53,896 bases of DNA from Methylocystis sp. (lineage in GTDB: Bacteria > Pseudomonadota > Alphaproteobacteria > Rhizobiales > Beijerinckiaceae), in assembly GCA_022843405.1 (NCBI GenBank), contig JALHNQ010000020.1, positions 1 to 53,896 of the forward strand. The letters are read 5' to 3'. Both the position numbers and the translations under genes were made by a program. Numbering within the stretch: position 1 is the stretch's first letter; each line of letters begins with the position of its first letter. Positions 1 to 7,980 of this stretch are shown here, one piece after another. Under the pieces are notes generated by a model, which was not told the origin of the DNA, searched no databases, and saw only the letters and a program-made list of their open reading frames with translations.

Positions 1-249
1 CCGGACTATCTGTTGGCGGACCGCGGTCTGTCGACGGACCCGACGCCGATCGCGCCGGGCGAGACCAAGGAAGTCGCGGTGAAGGTGCAGGACGCGCGTT
101 GGGACATCGAGCGTCTGTCTGACCTGGCTTACGACACCGACAGCCAGATCGGCGGCCTGCTGCTGTTCTTCTCGCCGTCGGGACGCCGCTTCGCGGCCGA
201 AATCGGCGGTCCGGTGATTCCGAAGTTCGTCGCGGGCGACATGCCCTAA
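1..249 (+). CDS. pmoB: Particulate methane monooxygenase subunit B, C-terminal part
   Basis: This is the 3' end of a gene that starts outside the window; 82 codons are visible, reading from base 1 (PDYLLADRG) to a TAA stop. The residues match the C-terminal cupredoxin-like domain of PmoB from Methylocystis/Methylosinus, including the end PVIPKFVAGDMP. PmoB is the largely periplasmic subunit of the membrane-bound methane monooxygenase, which oxidises methane to methanol and carries copper sites. In type II methanotrophs it is the last gene of pmoCAB, and the strong terminator directly downstream agrees with that. The copper-binding N-terminal domain is not in view. Identification rests on recognising the C-terminal sequence. 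Confidence 0.93.
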   Translation, partial: PDYLLADRGLSTDPTPIAPGETKEVAVKVQDARWDIERLSDLAYDTDSQIGGLLLFFSPSGRRFAAEIGGPVIPKFVAGDMP

Positions 250-273
250 GCGAGACTGACGAATTATAAAAAA

Positions 274-302
274 GCCCCCGGCCCATAAAGCCGGGGTTTT
301 TT
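274..302 (+). terminator. Rho-independent terminator after pmoB
   Basis: A perfect 7-bp stem, CCCCGGC (276-282) and GCCGGGG (290-296), encloses a 7-nt loop and is followed by six T residues (297-302). It lies about 25 bases after the pmoB stop and should end the pmoCAB transcript. Confidence 0.93.
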
Positions 303-605
303 GTTGGCAAACGTGCCGAGGCTCGACATGAAGCCGACGCGCCGCCCATCGATGATGGCGTCCGTCCGCGCGATCTCCGACCCATGAGTTTGGCGCGCGC
401 TCTACGCATTCTGGAGCCGTTCTAGGTTCTTCTCGGCGCTGCGGCTCTCCTGTGTTCGCGCCGCCACTGCGCTTGTTTCGTCGAGCCGCGCTTACTATAA
501 AACGGCGGAGCTCCCTTAGGATCGGCGGAGCCGTCGACGCCGTAAAGCCGGTCTCCGCTCGCTTATCACCTTTGACACCGCGCCCGAGGAGCCCGCGCCG
601 CCGCA
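303..605. other. Intergenic region between pmoB terminator and rcnA
   Basis: About 300 bases with no convincing gene. The overlapping reading frames here look like shadows of rcnA or chance frames. The promoter of rcnA must lie here, but I see no clear -35/-10 pair. A GGAG about 15 bases before the ATG at 606 is the best ribosome binding site candidate. Confidence 0.5.
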
Positions 606-1505
606 ATGTCCGATCTTTCCGAAGTCTTCCGCGCCGGCGCGGAGAACGCCTGGATTTTCGCGCCGAGCGCCGTGGCTTTGGGCGCGCTGCACGGGCTCGA
701 ACCCGGCCATTCAAAAACGATGATGGCGGCGTTCATCGTCGCGATTCGCGGCACGGTCGCGCAGGCAATTCTACTTGGCCTTGCGGCGACCATCTCGCAC
801 ACGGCGATTGTTTGGGCGATCGCGCTGACGGGACTCTATTTCGGCGCGAAACTCAACGTCGAAGCGAACGAACCCTATCTGCAGATCATTTCAGGCGCGC
901 TGATCATCGCCGTCGCTCTCTGGATGATCTGGCGAAGCTGGCGCGATATCGCGGCCGGCAGACCCGCTTCGGCGCCCGCGCAGGAGAGCGGGCGCGTTCC
1001 GGCAGTCGTCGCAGCGCATGGGCATACGCACGACGGCGCGCACATTCATGCGCATGAGGCGGGCCTACCGCATAGCCATGAGGAAGAGGAATTCGAAAGC
1101 GAGCTGCTCGACGTCGATCCGACCGTCTATGCCGACTCGCATGAGCGCGAACATGCGTTGGATATTGAGCGACGCTTCGCCAATCGCCGGGTGACCACCG
1201 GACAGATCATTCTGTTCGGTCTGACCGGAGGGCTCATTCCCTGTCCGGCGTCGATCACCGTGCTGCTCCTTTGCCTACAGGTCGGACGCATCGGACTGGG
1301 CGCGCTGCTCGTGCTGTGCTTCAGCGTCGGTCTGGCGCTGACCCTCGTGCTGGTCGGGGTGGCGGCGGCGCTTGGCCTACGGCACGCGGCTTCGCGCTGG
1401 CCGGGGTTCGAAGCCCTCGCGGCGCGCGCGCCCTATCTCTCCGGCGCGATCGTCGCCGCAATCGGCGCCTATACGATCGCGGCGGGCGTAGCCGCATTGG
1501 CGTAA
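606..1505 (+). CDS. rcnA: Nickel/cobalt exporter, RcnA (NicO) family
   Basis: A 299-residue polytopic membrane protein. The first helix region holds LGALHGLEPGHSKTMMAAF, the H-x4-GH-type metal motif of NicO/RcnA exporters. A cytoplasmic loop from about residue 138 is very rich in His and acid (HGHTHDGAHIHAHEAG, then HSHEEEE), as in RcnA. A second conserved stretch, GLIPCPASITVLLL, opens the C-terminal helices. The family pumps Ni(II) and Co(II) out of the cytoplasm. The start at 606 fits the family's usual N-terminus. The stop abuts the stop of the convergent SDR gene with no spacer. No RcnR-like regulator is adjacent. It could export another divalent metal; substrate is inferred from family. 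Confidence 0.86.
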   Translation: MSDLSEVFRAGAENAWIFAPSAVALGALHGLEPGHSKTMMAAFIVAIRGTVAQAILLGLAATISHTAIVWAIALTGLYFGAKLNVEANEPYLQIISGALIIAVALWMIWRSWRDIAAGRPASAPAQESGRVPAVVAAHGHTHDGAHIHAHEAGLPHSHEEEEFESELLDVDPTVYADSHEREHALDIERRFANRRVTTGQIILFGLTGGLIPCPASITVLLLCLQVGRIGLGALLVLCFSVGLALTLVLVGVAAALGLRHAASRWPGFEALAARAPYLSGAIVAAIGAYTIAAGVAALA

Positions 1506-2393
1506 TTATTTGTCGGCGTGAAACGCCAATTTCGTCACCCTGGCGGTGATCGGCGCATCGAGGAAAAAATCGAGCGCCGCATCGACCCGGGGATCGACCG
1601 CGTAGGTCGAGAAGTCGGTCATGCCTTCTTCCTTCAGGACCTCTACGTCGATGAAGAAATTGCTGCTGCAGTTCTTTGCCGGACGAACGAGAATGGCGTG
1701 CGCGGCGTCGGCGACGATCTCGGGCTTACGCGACCGGCGCAGCAGTTCCTCGCCGCCGAGCAGATTGCCGATCGCCGCGGTCGCGATCGCGGTCTCAGGC
1801 CACAGCGAATTGACGGCGACGCCGTCGCCTTCGACATCCCGCGCAAGCCCCAGCGTCACCAAGCTCATCCCATATTTCGACATTGTGTAGGCGAGGTTGG
1901 GCGAGAACCATTTGGGGTTCAAATCCATCGGCGGCGAGAGCGTCAATATGTGCGGATTGGCGGATTTGCGCAGATGCGGCAGCGCCGCCTTGCAGCAAAG
2001 ATAGGTTCCGCGCGCATTGATCTGATGCATGAGATCGAAGCGTTTCATCTCGAGCGCGTCGATGCCGCGCAGATCAATGGCGCTCGCATTGTTGACGAGA
2101 ACATCGATCGCGCCAAAGCAGGATGCGGCCTGACTAACCGCCGCCTCGACCTGATCCTCGAAGCGAATGTCGCACGGCACGGCGAGCGCCTGTCCGCCCG
2201 CTGCTTCGATTTCCGCCGCGGCGGTATAGATCGTGCCTGGAATTCTCGGATTTTCGGTCACGCTCTTCGCCGCGATGACGATATTCGCGCCGTCGCGCGC
2301 CGCGCGCAGGGCGATGGCGAGGCCGATGCCGCGGCTCGCGCCGGTGATGAAGAGCGTCTTGCCGGCGAGCGAGCGAGTCGTCATGGGCGCCAT
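1506..2393 (-). CDS. SDR family oxidoreductase, HSDL2-like
   Basis: A 295-residue short-chain dehydrogenase/reductase. The cofactor motif TGASRGIG is at residues 17-24, NNAS follows in the central strand, and the active-site Y-x3-K appears as YTMSK. The extra length past the usual 250 residues, and the sequence around LTLSPPMDLNPKWF, resemble the hydroxysteroid dehydrogenase-like 2 (HSDL2) group, whose physiological substrate is unclear. Met-4 (2384) is an alternative start; neither start has a clear Shine-Dalgarno. It lies 40 bases downstream of copA on the same strand, so it may be co-transcribed, but nothing ties it to copper. NAD(P) preference cannot be settled here. Confidence 0.82.
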   Translation of the reverse strand: MAPMTTRSLAGKTLFITGASRGIGLAIALRAARDGANIVIAAKSVTENPRIPGTIYTAAAEIEAAGGQALAVPCDIRFEDQVEAAVSQAASCFGAIDVLVNNASAIDLRGIDALEMKRFDLMHQINARGTYLCCKAALPHLRKSANPHILTLSPPMDLNPKWFSPNLAYTMSKYGMSLVTLGLARDVEGDGVAVNSLWPETAIATAAIGNLLGGEELLRRSRKPEIVADAAHAILVRPAKNCSSNFFIDVEVLKEEGMTDFSTYAVDPRVDAALDFFLDAPITARVTKLAFHADK

Positions 2394-2433
2394 GGCGCGC
2401 TCGCGCTCATCGTTCCAAGAAAAGCGCGGGGCT

Positions 2434-2637
2434 TCACGCGGCGACCTGCGCCGGATAGCCCGCTTCGGTGATCGCGTCGGCGAGCGCCTGCGCGTTTTTC
2501 GGCGCCGGGGTGACGTCGACCTTGCCGGTCGCGAGATCGACCTTGACGTCGGCGTTCGGCTCGACCGCTTGCACCGCCTTGGTGACGTGTTTCACGCACA
2601 TGCCACAGGTCATGTCCTTGACGTTGAATGTCGTCAT
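2434..2637 (-). other. Possible internally initiated CopZ-like copper chaperone
   Basis: Within and in frame with copA, the Met codon at 2637-2635 opens a 67-residue unit that is a complete heavy-metal-associated domain ([14 protein letters not shown], ending GYPAQVAA). This is the size and layout of free CopZ chaperones, which hand Cu(I) to CopA. A strong Shine-Dalgarno precedes it (separate entry). Translation from here would give free CopZ alongside the long CopA form. The motif and ribosome site are seen; independent translation is inferred. The arrangement could also be a relic of a fused copA-copZ pair. Confidence 0.5.
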
Positions 2638-5187
2638 CGCTTCCTCCTTGATTTGTTTTTCAGCCGCTTCCGTTTCGATTGGCGACGCTTGTTCGTCGAC
2701 CTCGGCGCTCGCGACGACCGGCGGCTGGAAACGGCGCAAGCGCAGCGCATTGGTGAGAACGAAGACGCTGGACAGCGCCATCGCCGCCGCGCCGAACATC
2801 GGCGAGAGCAACATGCCGTTTATAGGATAGAGCGCGCCAGCGGCGACGGGGATGAGCAGCACATTATAGCCGAAGGCCCAGAATAAATTCTGTTGGATGT
2901 TGCGCATCGTCGCATGCGAAATCGCCAGCGCCGCCGGAACTTTGGCGAGATCGCCCGACATCAGCACGACGTCGGCGGCTTCGATCGCAATGTCGGTTCC
3001 CGTGCCGATGGCGATCCCGGCGTCGGCGGCGGCAAGCGCCGGCGCGTCGTTCACGCCGTCGCCGACAAAGGCGATCTTGTTGGATTCCCGCAGACGTTCG
3101 AGCGTCGCGACCTTCCCGTCAGGAAGGACGCCGGCGACGACTTCGTCGATTCCAAGCCTTCTGGCGATGGCTTTCGCTGTACGTTCGTCGTCTCCGGTGA
3201 TCATCGCGGTCTTCACGCCGATCGAATGAATCGCGTCGATCGCCGCGCGGCTCGTCGGCTTCAGATCGTCGGCGACGCAGAGCATCGCGCCGAGCTTGCC
3301 GTCGACCGCGATGTAAAGCGGCGTCTTGCCTTCTTCAGAGAGTTTCTGGGCGTCCTGGGCGAAGGGGGCGGCGTCGACGCCGAGCGTCGTCATGAAGCGC
3401 TCGGCGCCGATGGCGACTTTCTTGCGGTCGACGATTCCCGTAACCCCCATGCCCGCCACGGATTTGAAGTCGGCGCAAGGCGAAAGCGAAAGGTCCGCGG
3501 CCTTGGCCGCGGCGACCAGCGCCGCGCCTACCGGATGTTCCGACTGCGCCTCGACACTGGCGGCGAGACGCAGCAATTCCTTGTCCTTCTTGCCGGGCAT
3601 AGCGACGAGATCGGTCAGGCGCGGCTTGCCATAGGTGAGCGTGCCGGTCTTGTCGAAGGCGATCAGCGTCACGTCGCGCAGCGTCTGCAGGGCCTCGCCC
3701 TTGCGGAACAATACGCCGAGCTCTGCTGCGCGCCCGGTGCCGGTCATGATCGCAGCAGGCGTCGCCAGTCCCATGGCGCAGGGGCAGGCGATAATGAGCA
3801 CGGCGACGGCGTTGACGAGCGCATACGTCAGACGCGGCTCCGGCCCGATCAGCATCCAGATGACGAAGGTCAGCGCCGCGACAGCAAAGACGGCGGGGAC
3901 GAAGACGGCGGTGACGCGATCGACCATCGCCTGAATCGGCAGCTTGGCGCCCTGCGCCTGCTCGACCATGCGGATGATGCCGGCGAGAGTCGTATCCGCG
4001 CCGACGCGGGTCGCGCGAAACGAGAAGGCGCCGGAGCCGTTGACGGTCGCCCCGGTGACCGCGGCGCCCGGCCGCTTGGCGACGGGCGCCGGTTCGCCGG
4101 TGACCATCGATTCATCGACATGCGACGCGCCTTGCGTCACCACGCCGTCGGTCGGAATGCGCTCTCCCGGCCGCACCAGAACGATGTCGCCGACGCGCAC
4201 GTCGTCGATATCGACGTCGACGGTCGCGCCGTCGCGCTCAATGCGGGCGGTCTTCGGTTGAAGCTTCGCCAGCGCGCGGATCGCTTCCGACGTGCGGCCC
4301 TTGGCCCGCGCTTCGAGATAGCGGCCGAACAGGATAAGGGTGACGATGACGACGGCCGCCTCGTAATAGACATGCACTGAACCGGCCGGCAGGACGTTCG
4401 GCGCAAAAGTCGCAACCACGGAATAGAGATAGGCGCTGAGCGTGCCCGTGGCGACGAGCGCGTTCATATCGGGCTGGCGTCGCAACAGCGACGGAATTCC
4501 CTTAAGGAAAAAAACCAGGCCGGGACCGAACAGCACGACGCTGGCGAGCAGGAAGGAAATCTCGCGAATCCTCGCTTCGCCGATCACGCCCATCGACCAG
4601 TGATGAATGGCGGGGATGAGATGTCCGCCCATTTCGACCGCGAAGATCGGCGCCGTCAAAGTAGCGGCGACGATGAGGCGGAAGCGCAGCGCGCGCATTT
4701 CCTCCTCGCGGCGCGCCCGTTCGCGATCGGCGCCGCCCGAATCGGTCTCGATCTGGCGCGGCTCATAGCCGGCTTGTGAAATGGCGCGGCGCAGGCGATC
4801 GGTGAGGCCGGGGCCGGTGAGCGCGCGCACGGATGCGCGTTCGGTGGCGAGATTGACTTTCGCCTCGATCACGCCCGGAACGGCGCTCAGCGCCTTTTCG
4901 ACATGCGAAACGCAGGAGGCGCAAGTCATGCCGCCGACGCCGATCTCGATCGTCTCGACGACCGCCTCGTAGCCCGCGTCCGAGACCGACTTTACGAGTT
5001 GGGTGAGACTCGCCCCCGGCGCGAGCGAAACCTCCGCCCGTTCGGTGGCGAGATTGACGCTGGCGGCCTTTACGCCCGGCGTATGGGCAAGCGCCTTCTC
5101 GACATGCGACACGCAGGAGGCGCAGGTCATGCCCCGGACGGAGAAGTCAAGGCGTTCGCCGCCCGGTAAAGGAGTTTGAGCGTTCAT
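2434..5187 (-). CDS. copA: Copper-transporting P1B-type ATPase with C-terminal CopZ-like domain
   Basis: A 917-residue CopA that exports Cu(I) from the cytoplasm using ATP. Two N-terminal heavy-metal domains carry MTCASC at residues 20-25 and 87-92. They are followed by the membrane domain, the transport motif CPC at about 468-470, the phosphorylation site DKTGT with Asp512, SEHPVG in the nucleotide domain, and the GDGVNDAP hinge. Unusually, a third heavy-metal domain with MTCGMC (about 859-864) is attached at the C-terminus after an acidic linker. I chose ATG 5187 because GAGG lies about 8 bases upstream; the frame is open to 5283, and Met at 5220 lacks a ribosome site. The upstream methyltransferase ends 38 bases before this start, so the two form an operon. 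Confidence 0.93.
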   Translation of the reverse strand: MNAQTPLPGGERLDFSVRGMTCASCVSHVEKALAHTPGVKAASVNLATERAEVSLAPGASLTQLVKSVSDAGYEAVVETIEIGVGGMTCASCVSHVEKALSAVPGVIEAKVNLATERASVRALTGPGLTDRLRRAISQAGYEPRQIETDSGGADRERARREEEMRALRFRLIVAATLTAPIFAVEMGGHLIPAIHHWSMGVIGEARIREISFLLASVVLFGPGLVFFLKGIPSLLRRQPDMNALVATGTLSAYLYSVVATFAPNVLPAGSVHVYYEAAVVIVTLILFGRYLEARAKGRTSEAIRALAKLQPKTARIERDGATVDVDIDDVRVGDIVLVRPGERIPTDGVVTQGASHVDESMVTGEPAPVAKRPGAAVTGATVNGSGAFSFRATRVGADTTLAGIIRMVEQAQGAKLPIQAMVDRVTAVFVPAVFAVAALTFVIWMLIGPEPRLTYALVNAVAVLIIACPCAMGLATPAAIMTGTGRAAELGVLFRKGEALQTLRDVTLIAFDKTGTLTYGKPRLTDLVAMPGKKDKELLRLAASVEAQSEHPVGAALVAAAKAADLSLSPCADFKSVAGMGVTGIVDRKKVAIGAERFMTTLGVDAAPFAQDAQKLSEEGKTPLYIAVDGKLGAMLCVADDLKPTSRAAIDAIHSIGVKTAMITGDDERTAKAIARRLGIDEVVAGVLPDGKVATLERLRESNKIAFVGDGVNDAPALAAADAGIAIGTGTDIAIEAADVVLMSGDLAKVPAALAISHATMRNIQQNLFWAFGYNVLLIPVAAGALYPINGMLLSPMFGAAAMALSSVFVLTNALRLRRFQPPVVASAEVDEQASPIETEAAEKQIKEEAMTTFNVKDMTCGMCVKHVTKAVQAVEPNADVKVDLATGKVDVTPAPKNAQALADAITEAGYPAQVAA
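2638..2649 (-). promoter_or_regulatory. Strong internal Shine-Dalgarno inside copA
   Basis: On the minus strand the bases read AAGGAGG, five bases (AAGCG), then ATG. This is a near-perfect anti-16S match at optimal spacing, placed in the linker exactly before the C-terminal heavy-metal domain of copA. Confidence 0.6.
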
Positions 5188-5224
5188 AGCGGCCGCCTCA
5201 TTCACAACGCCCTCGCGCATCAGT

Positions 5225-5710
5225 TTAAAGCCAGCGCCGCGTGCGCGCCATATAGGACCGGTAGTCGTCGCCAAATTTCGCAAGAAGATGCCGCTCTTCC
5301 GGCTCGATCGCGAGCTTTGTCAGCCCATAGGCGAGCGCCGGCGTCAACAGCAGCGTGAAGGGCGAGCCAAGGAACAGACCCAGTCCAAAGATCAAGGCGA
5401 CATGCGACACATAGATCGGATTGCGCGAAAAGCGAAACGGTCCCTCTGTGACGAGAAAAGACGCCGCGCGATGCGGCATGACCGTCGTCTGATGGCGCGA
5501 GAGAATGCGAAAGCAGCAGACATCGTTGACGAGCGCGAGCACGACAATGGCGGCCCCGGCGAGATGCGGGAGCGAAGAGGAGGCGCGATCGATGAGCGAA
5601 ACCAGCGTCGCGGCGTCGAGCGCCAACCCGGCGGCGAGCGTCAACGCCATCAAAATCGGCGGCCAAGGTATCGGGGAAGGCGGCCCGTCGACGCATATCG
5701 GCGCGTTCAT
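5225..5710 (-). CDS. Small membrane methyltransferase-like protein (ICMT/PEMT type)
   Basis: A 161-residue protein with several hydrophobic segments and the C-terminal signature of the isoprenylcysteine carboxyl methyltransferase/phospholipid methyltransferase superfamily: [13 protein letters not shown], then [19 protein letters not shown]. These residues bind S-adenosylmethionine in characterised relatives. The start at 5710 has GGAG eight bases upstream; the frame extends to 5743. It is the first gene of the transcript leading into copA. Such small methyltransferase-like genes are often found beside metal ATPases, but substrate and role are unknown. It may act on a lipid, a protein or a small molecule. 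Confidence 0.72.
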   Translation of the reverse strand: MNAPICVDGPPSPIPWPPILMALTLAAGLALDAATLVSLIDRASSSLPHLAGAAIVVLALVNDVCCFRILSRHQTTVMPHRAASFLVTEGPFRFSRNPIYVSHVALIFGLGLFLGSPFTLLLTPALAYGLTKLAIEPEERHLLAKFGDDYRSYMARTRRWL

Positions 5711-5787
5711 TGCGGCGACTCCATGAAACACTCGAAGAAACACCCATTATCTAAATCGCGTTTCGGCGCGACGGTTTCAAGTAGCTC

Positions 5788-5840
5788 GTCAAGGCAGGCT
5801 TGACAAGCGCAGCGCCTTTTGTCAAGGTTATCTTGACAAA
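5788..5840. promoter_or_regulatory. Twin palindromic operator between copper and biotin operons
   Basis: Two inverted repeats with the same core and spacer lie in the divergent intergenic region. The first is GTCAAG-N5-CTTGAC at 5788-5804. The second is TTTGTCAAG-N5-CTTGACAAA at 5818-5840, with perfect 9-bp arms. Their centres are 33 bases apart, about three helical turns, suggesting two dimers on one DNA face. The second ends 12 bases before the ATG of the zinc finger/HTH gene (5853); the first is about 78 bases from the methyltransferase-copA start. CTTGACAA also contains a possible -35 hexamer TTGACA. Autoregulation by the adjacent HTH protein is the simplest reading. Binding is inferred. 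Confidence 0.72.
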
Positions 5841-5852
5841 TCTGGATCTGCG

Positions 5853-6197
5853 ATGCTGGCCCTGCCCAAACGTAAACTGCGCTGCTCGTTTTGCAGAAAG
5901 ACGGAGACCCAGGTCTCCCGGCTCGTCGGCGGCGCCGCCGGCGGCTATATTTGCGAAGACTGCGTCGGCGTGTGCAACAAAATCCTCGACGCTGCGCCTT
6001 CGTCATTCAAAAGCTGGGACGATCTCACCGAGGAGCAGCTGTTGTCGTCGATCAAGGCGAGCGAGGCCAGCATCACCGCGCTGCATTCGCTCATCCATGT
6101 GCAGGTCGAGGCGCTTCGCAAACGCGAGGTGAGCTGGACGGCGATCGGCAAGGCGCTCGGCGTCTCCCGCCAAGCGGCCTGGGAGCGGTTCTCCTGA
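5853..6197 (+). CDS. ClpX-type C4 zinc finger / helix-turn-helix protein
   Basis: A 114-residue protein. Residues 9-45 match the zinc-binding domain of ClpX: Cys11, Cys14, Cys34 and Cys37 in C-x2-C-x19-C-x2-C spacing, with YICEDCVGVCNKIL closely like ClpX. The AAA+ ATPase part is absent. A helical middle (about 60-90) leads to a C-terminal helix-turn-helix, SWTAIGKALGVSRQAAWERF. The protein is therefore probably a small zinc-dimerised DNA-binding regulator, not a protease subunit. Twin palindromes sit directly upstream. bioF starts 17 bases after the stop, so it probably heads the bioFDA transcript. The ribosome site is weak. Function is inferred; a ClpP adaptor role is an alternative. Confidence 0.75.
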   Translation: MLALPKRKLRCSFCRKTETQVSRLVGGAAGGYICEDCVGVCNKILDAAPSSFKSWDDLTEEQLLSSIKASEASITALHSLIHVQVEALRKREVSWTAIGKALGVSRQAAWERFS

Positions 6198-6214
6198 TCC
6201 AGGATCGATCCGAC

Positions 6215-7348
6215 ATGCTTGATCGCTACGCGCAGGATCTCGCCGGCCTCGCCGTGCGCGGCAGATTGCGCAAGCTGGCGCCACGAGTCGGGATGGATTT
6301 CGCATCCAACGACTATTTGGCGCTCGCAGAATCGCCGGAACTCGCCGCGGCGGCGCGCGCGGCGCTCGCGCGCGGCGTTCCCATAGGGGCCGGCGGCTCG
6401 AGGCTTCTGCGCGGCAATCATTCGGAGCATGAGGCGCTCGAAGAAGACGCGGCGCGCTTTTTCGGCGCTGAAAGCGCGCTTTTTTTCAGCGCCGGCTTTA
6501 CCGCCAATGAGGCGCTGCTTTCCACCGCGCCTCAGCGCGAAGATCTCATCCTCTATGATGCGCTCGCGCACGCCAGCGCCCATGAGGGCATGCGATTGGC
6601 GCGCGCGCCAAATGCGCGATTTGCGCATAATGACGTCGGCGCCGCCGAGGGCGCGATCCGCGCCTGGCGCGAAAAGGGCGGGCGCGGGCGCGTCTGGATC
6701 GTGGTCGAGAGCCTCTACAGCATGGATGGCGATAGAGCGCCGCTCGACGATCTGTGCGCGCTCGCCGAGCAAAACGAAGCCTTTCTGCTGATCGACGAGG
6801 CCCATGCGACCGGCGTCTATGGTCCGGGCGGCCGCGGACTCGCGGCGCGTTTCGAAGGCAAGGACAATGTCATTACCCTGCATACCTGTGGCAAGGCGAT
6901 GGGCGTCGCGGGCGGTCTGCTCTGTCTGCCGCGCGTCTTGCGCGACTTCATGATCAACCGTTGCCGGCCGTTCATCTTCGCGACCGCGCCTTCGCCCATG
7001 ATCGCCGCTTGCGTGCGCGCGGCGCTCAAGATCATCGAGGCGGCTGACAACCGGCGCGCCGAGCTGATGTCGCGCATCGAGCTCGCTGGCGCCGAGCTGC
7101 GGCGCCTCTGTGCGATCGAGCCGTCGGGCAGCCAGATTCAACCCATCATTGTCGGCGACGATGTCCGCGCCACAACTCTTGCGTCGCGCCTGCAGGCGCT
7201 GGGCTACGACATTCGCGCCATTCGTCCGCCGACGGTGCCGGAGGGCTCCGCTCGGCTGCGCATCGCCCTGACGCTCAATACGCGAAAGGAAGAGGTCGCG
7301 CAGATGATCGCGCATCTTCGCGAAGAGCTGGCGAGGCTCGAACCATGA
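6215..7348 (+). CDS. bioF: 8-amino-7-oxononanoate synthase
   Basis: A 377-residue PLP enzyme that condenses pimeloyl-ACP/CoA with alanine to 8-amino-7-oxononanoate, the first ring-building step of biotin synthesis. Family motifs include GSRLLRGNHSEHEALE, the PLP-binding IDEAHATGVYGPGGRG, and HTCGKAMG with the Schiff-base lysine at Lys227. The ATG at 6215 gives the usual family length; AGGA lies about 11 bases upstream. The gene follows the zinc finger/HTH gene by 17 bases and overlaps bioD by ATGA, so translation is probably coupled. Confidence 0.93.
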   Translation: MLDRYAQDLAGLAVRGRLRKLAPRVGMDFASNDYLALAESPELAAAARAALARGVPIGAGGSRLLRGNHSEHEALEEDAARFFGAESALFFSAGFTANEALLSTAPQREDLILYDALAHASAHEGMRLARAPNARFAHNDVGAAEGAIRAWREKGGRGRVWIVVESLYSMDGDRAPLDDLCALAEQNEAFLLIDEAHATGVYGPGGRGLAARFEGKDNVITLHTCGKAMGVAGGLLCLPRVLRDFMINRCRPFIFATAPSPMIAACVRAALKIIEAADNRRAELMSRIELAGAELRRLCAIEPSGSQIQPIIVGDDVRATTLASRLQALGYDIRAIRPPTVPEGSARLRIALTLNTRKEEVAQMIAHLREELARLEP

Positions 7349-7980
7349 ACCGCCGCTTCGTCATCGTCGGCACGGATACGGATGTTGGCAAAACTGTCGT
7401 CTCCGCCGCGATCGTTGGAGCGCTCGACGCCTATTATTGGAAGCCGGTGCAGTCGGGGCTCGATGGCGAGACGGACTCGCAGACCGTTGCGCGGCTTTCG
7501 GGGACGCGGTCCGACCACATCGTCCCAGAAGCATGGCGGCTGCGTCGGCCGGCCTCGCCGCATCTCGCCGCGCGCGACGAAGGCGTCGACATCGACGTCG
7601 CCGCGCTGAACCCGCCGCAATGTGATGGTCCTCTGGTAATCGAGACGGCGGGCGGCGTGATGACGCCGCTCAGCGACCGCGCGCTGACGATCGATGTGCT
7701 GGAGCGGTGGCGGCTTCCCGTCATTGTCGTCGCGCGCACGAGCCTCGGCACGATCAATCACAGCCTGCTCACGCTCGAAGCGTTGCGCAGACGCGGCGTT
7801 TCAATAACGGGAATGATTTTCGTCGGCGACGCCGACGCCGACGCGCAACGCTCGATCGAGACGATCGGCGGCGTGCGTATTCTCGGCCGACTGCCCAAAC
7901 TCAATCCCTTGAACCAGAAGACGCTCGGCGCCGCGTTCAACGCCGCGATCGCGCGCGACGCCTTCGGGAGCAGCGCGTGA
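7345..7980 (+). CDS. bioD: ATP-dependent dethiobiotin synthetase
   Basis: A 211-residue enzyme that carboxylates 7,8-diaminopelargonate to dethiobiotin with ATP and CO2. The N-terminal P-loop GTDTDVGKTVVSAA and the WKPVQSG segment are diagnostic, and ETAGGVMTPL is the conserved second motif. It overlaps bioF at its start (ATGA) and bioA at its end (GTGA), so three biotin enzymes are made from one tightly packed message. Length is slightly short of E. coli BioD (about 225) but complete. Confidence 0.93.
   Translation: MNRRFVIVGTDTDVGKTVVSAAIVGALDAYYWKPVQSGLDGETDSQTVARLSGTRSDHIVPEAWRLRRPASPHLAARDEGVDIDVAALNPPQCDGPLVIETAGGVMTPLSDRALTIDVLERWRLPVIVVARTSLGTINHSLLTLEALRRRGVSITGMIFVGDADADAQRSIETIGGVRILGRLPKLNPLNQKTLGAAFNAAIARDAFGSSA

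Noticed and set aside
2893-4380. Long plus-strand frame (495 codons) opposite copA
   Set aside because: Composition is typical of an antisense shadow (Arg, Asp, Gly rich), has no recognisable motif, and copA on the other strand is complete.
5788-5840. BirA-type biotin operator
   Set aside because: The biotin repressor site has TTGTAAACC arms with a 14-16-base spacer. The palindromes here have TTTGTCAAG arms and a 5-base spacer.
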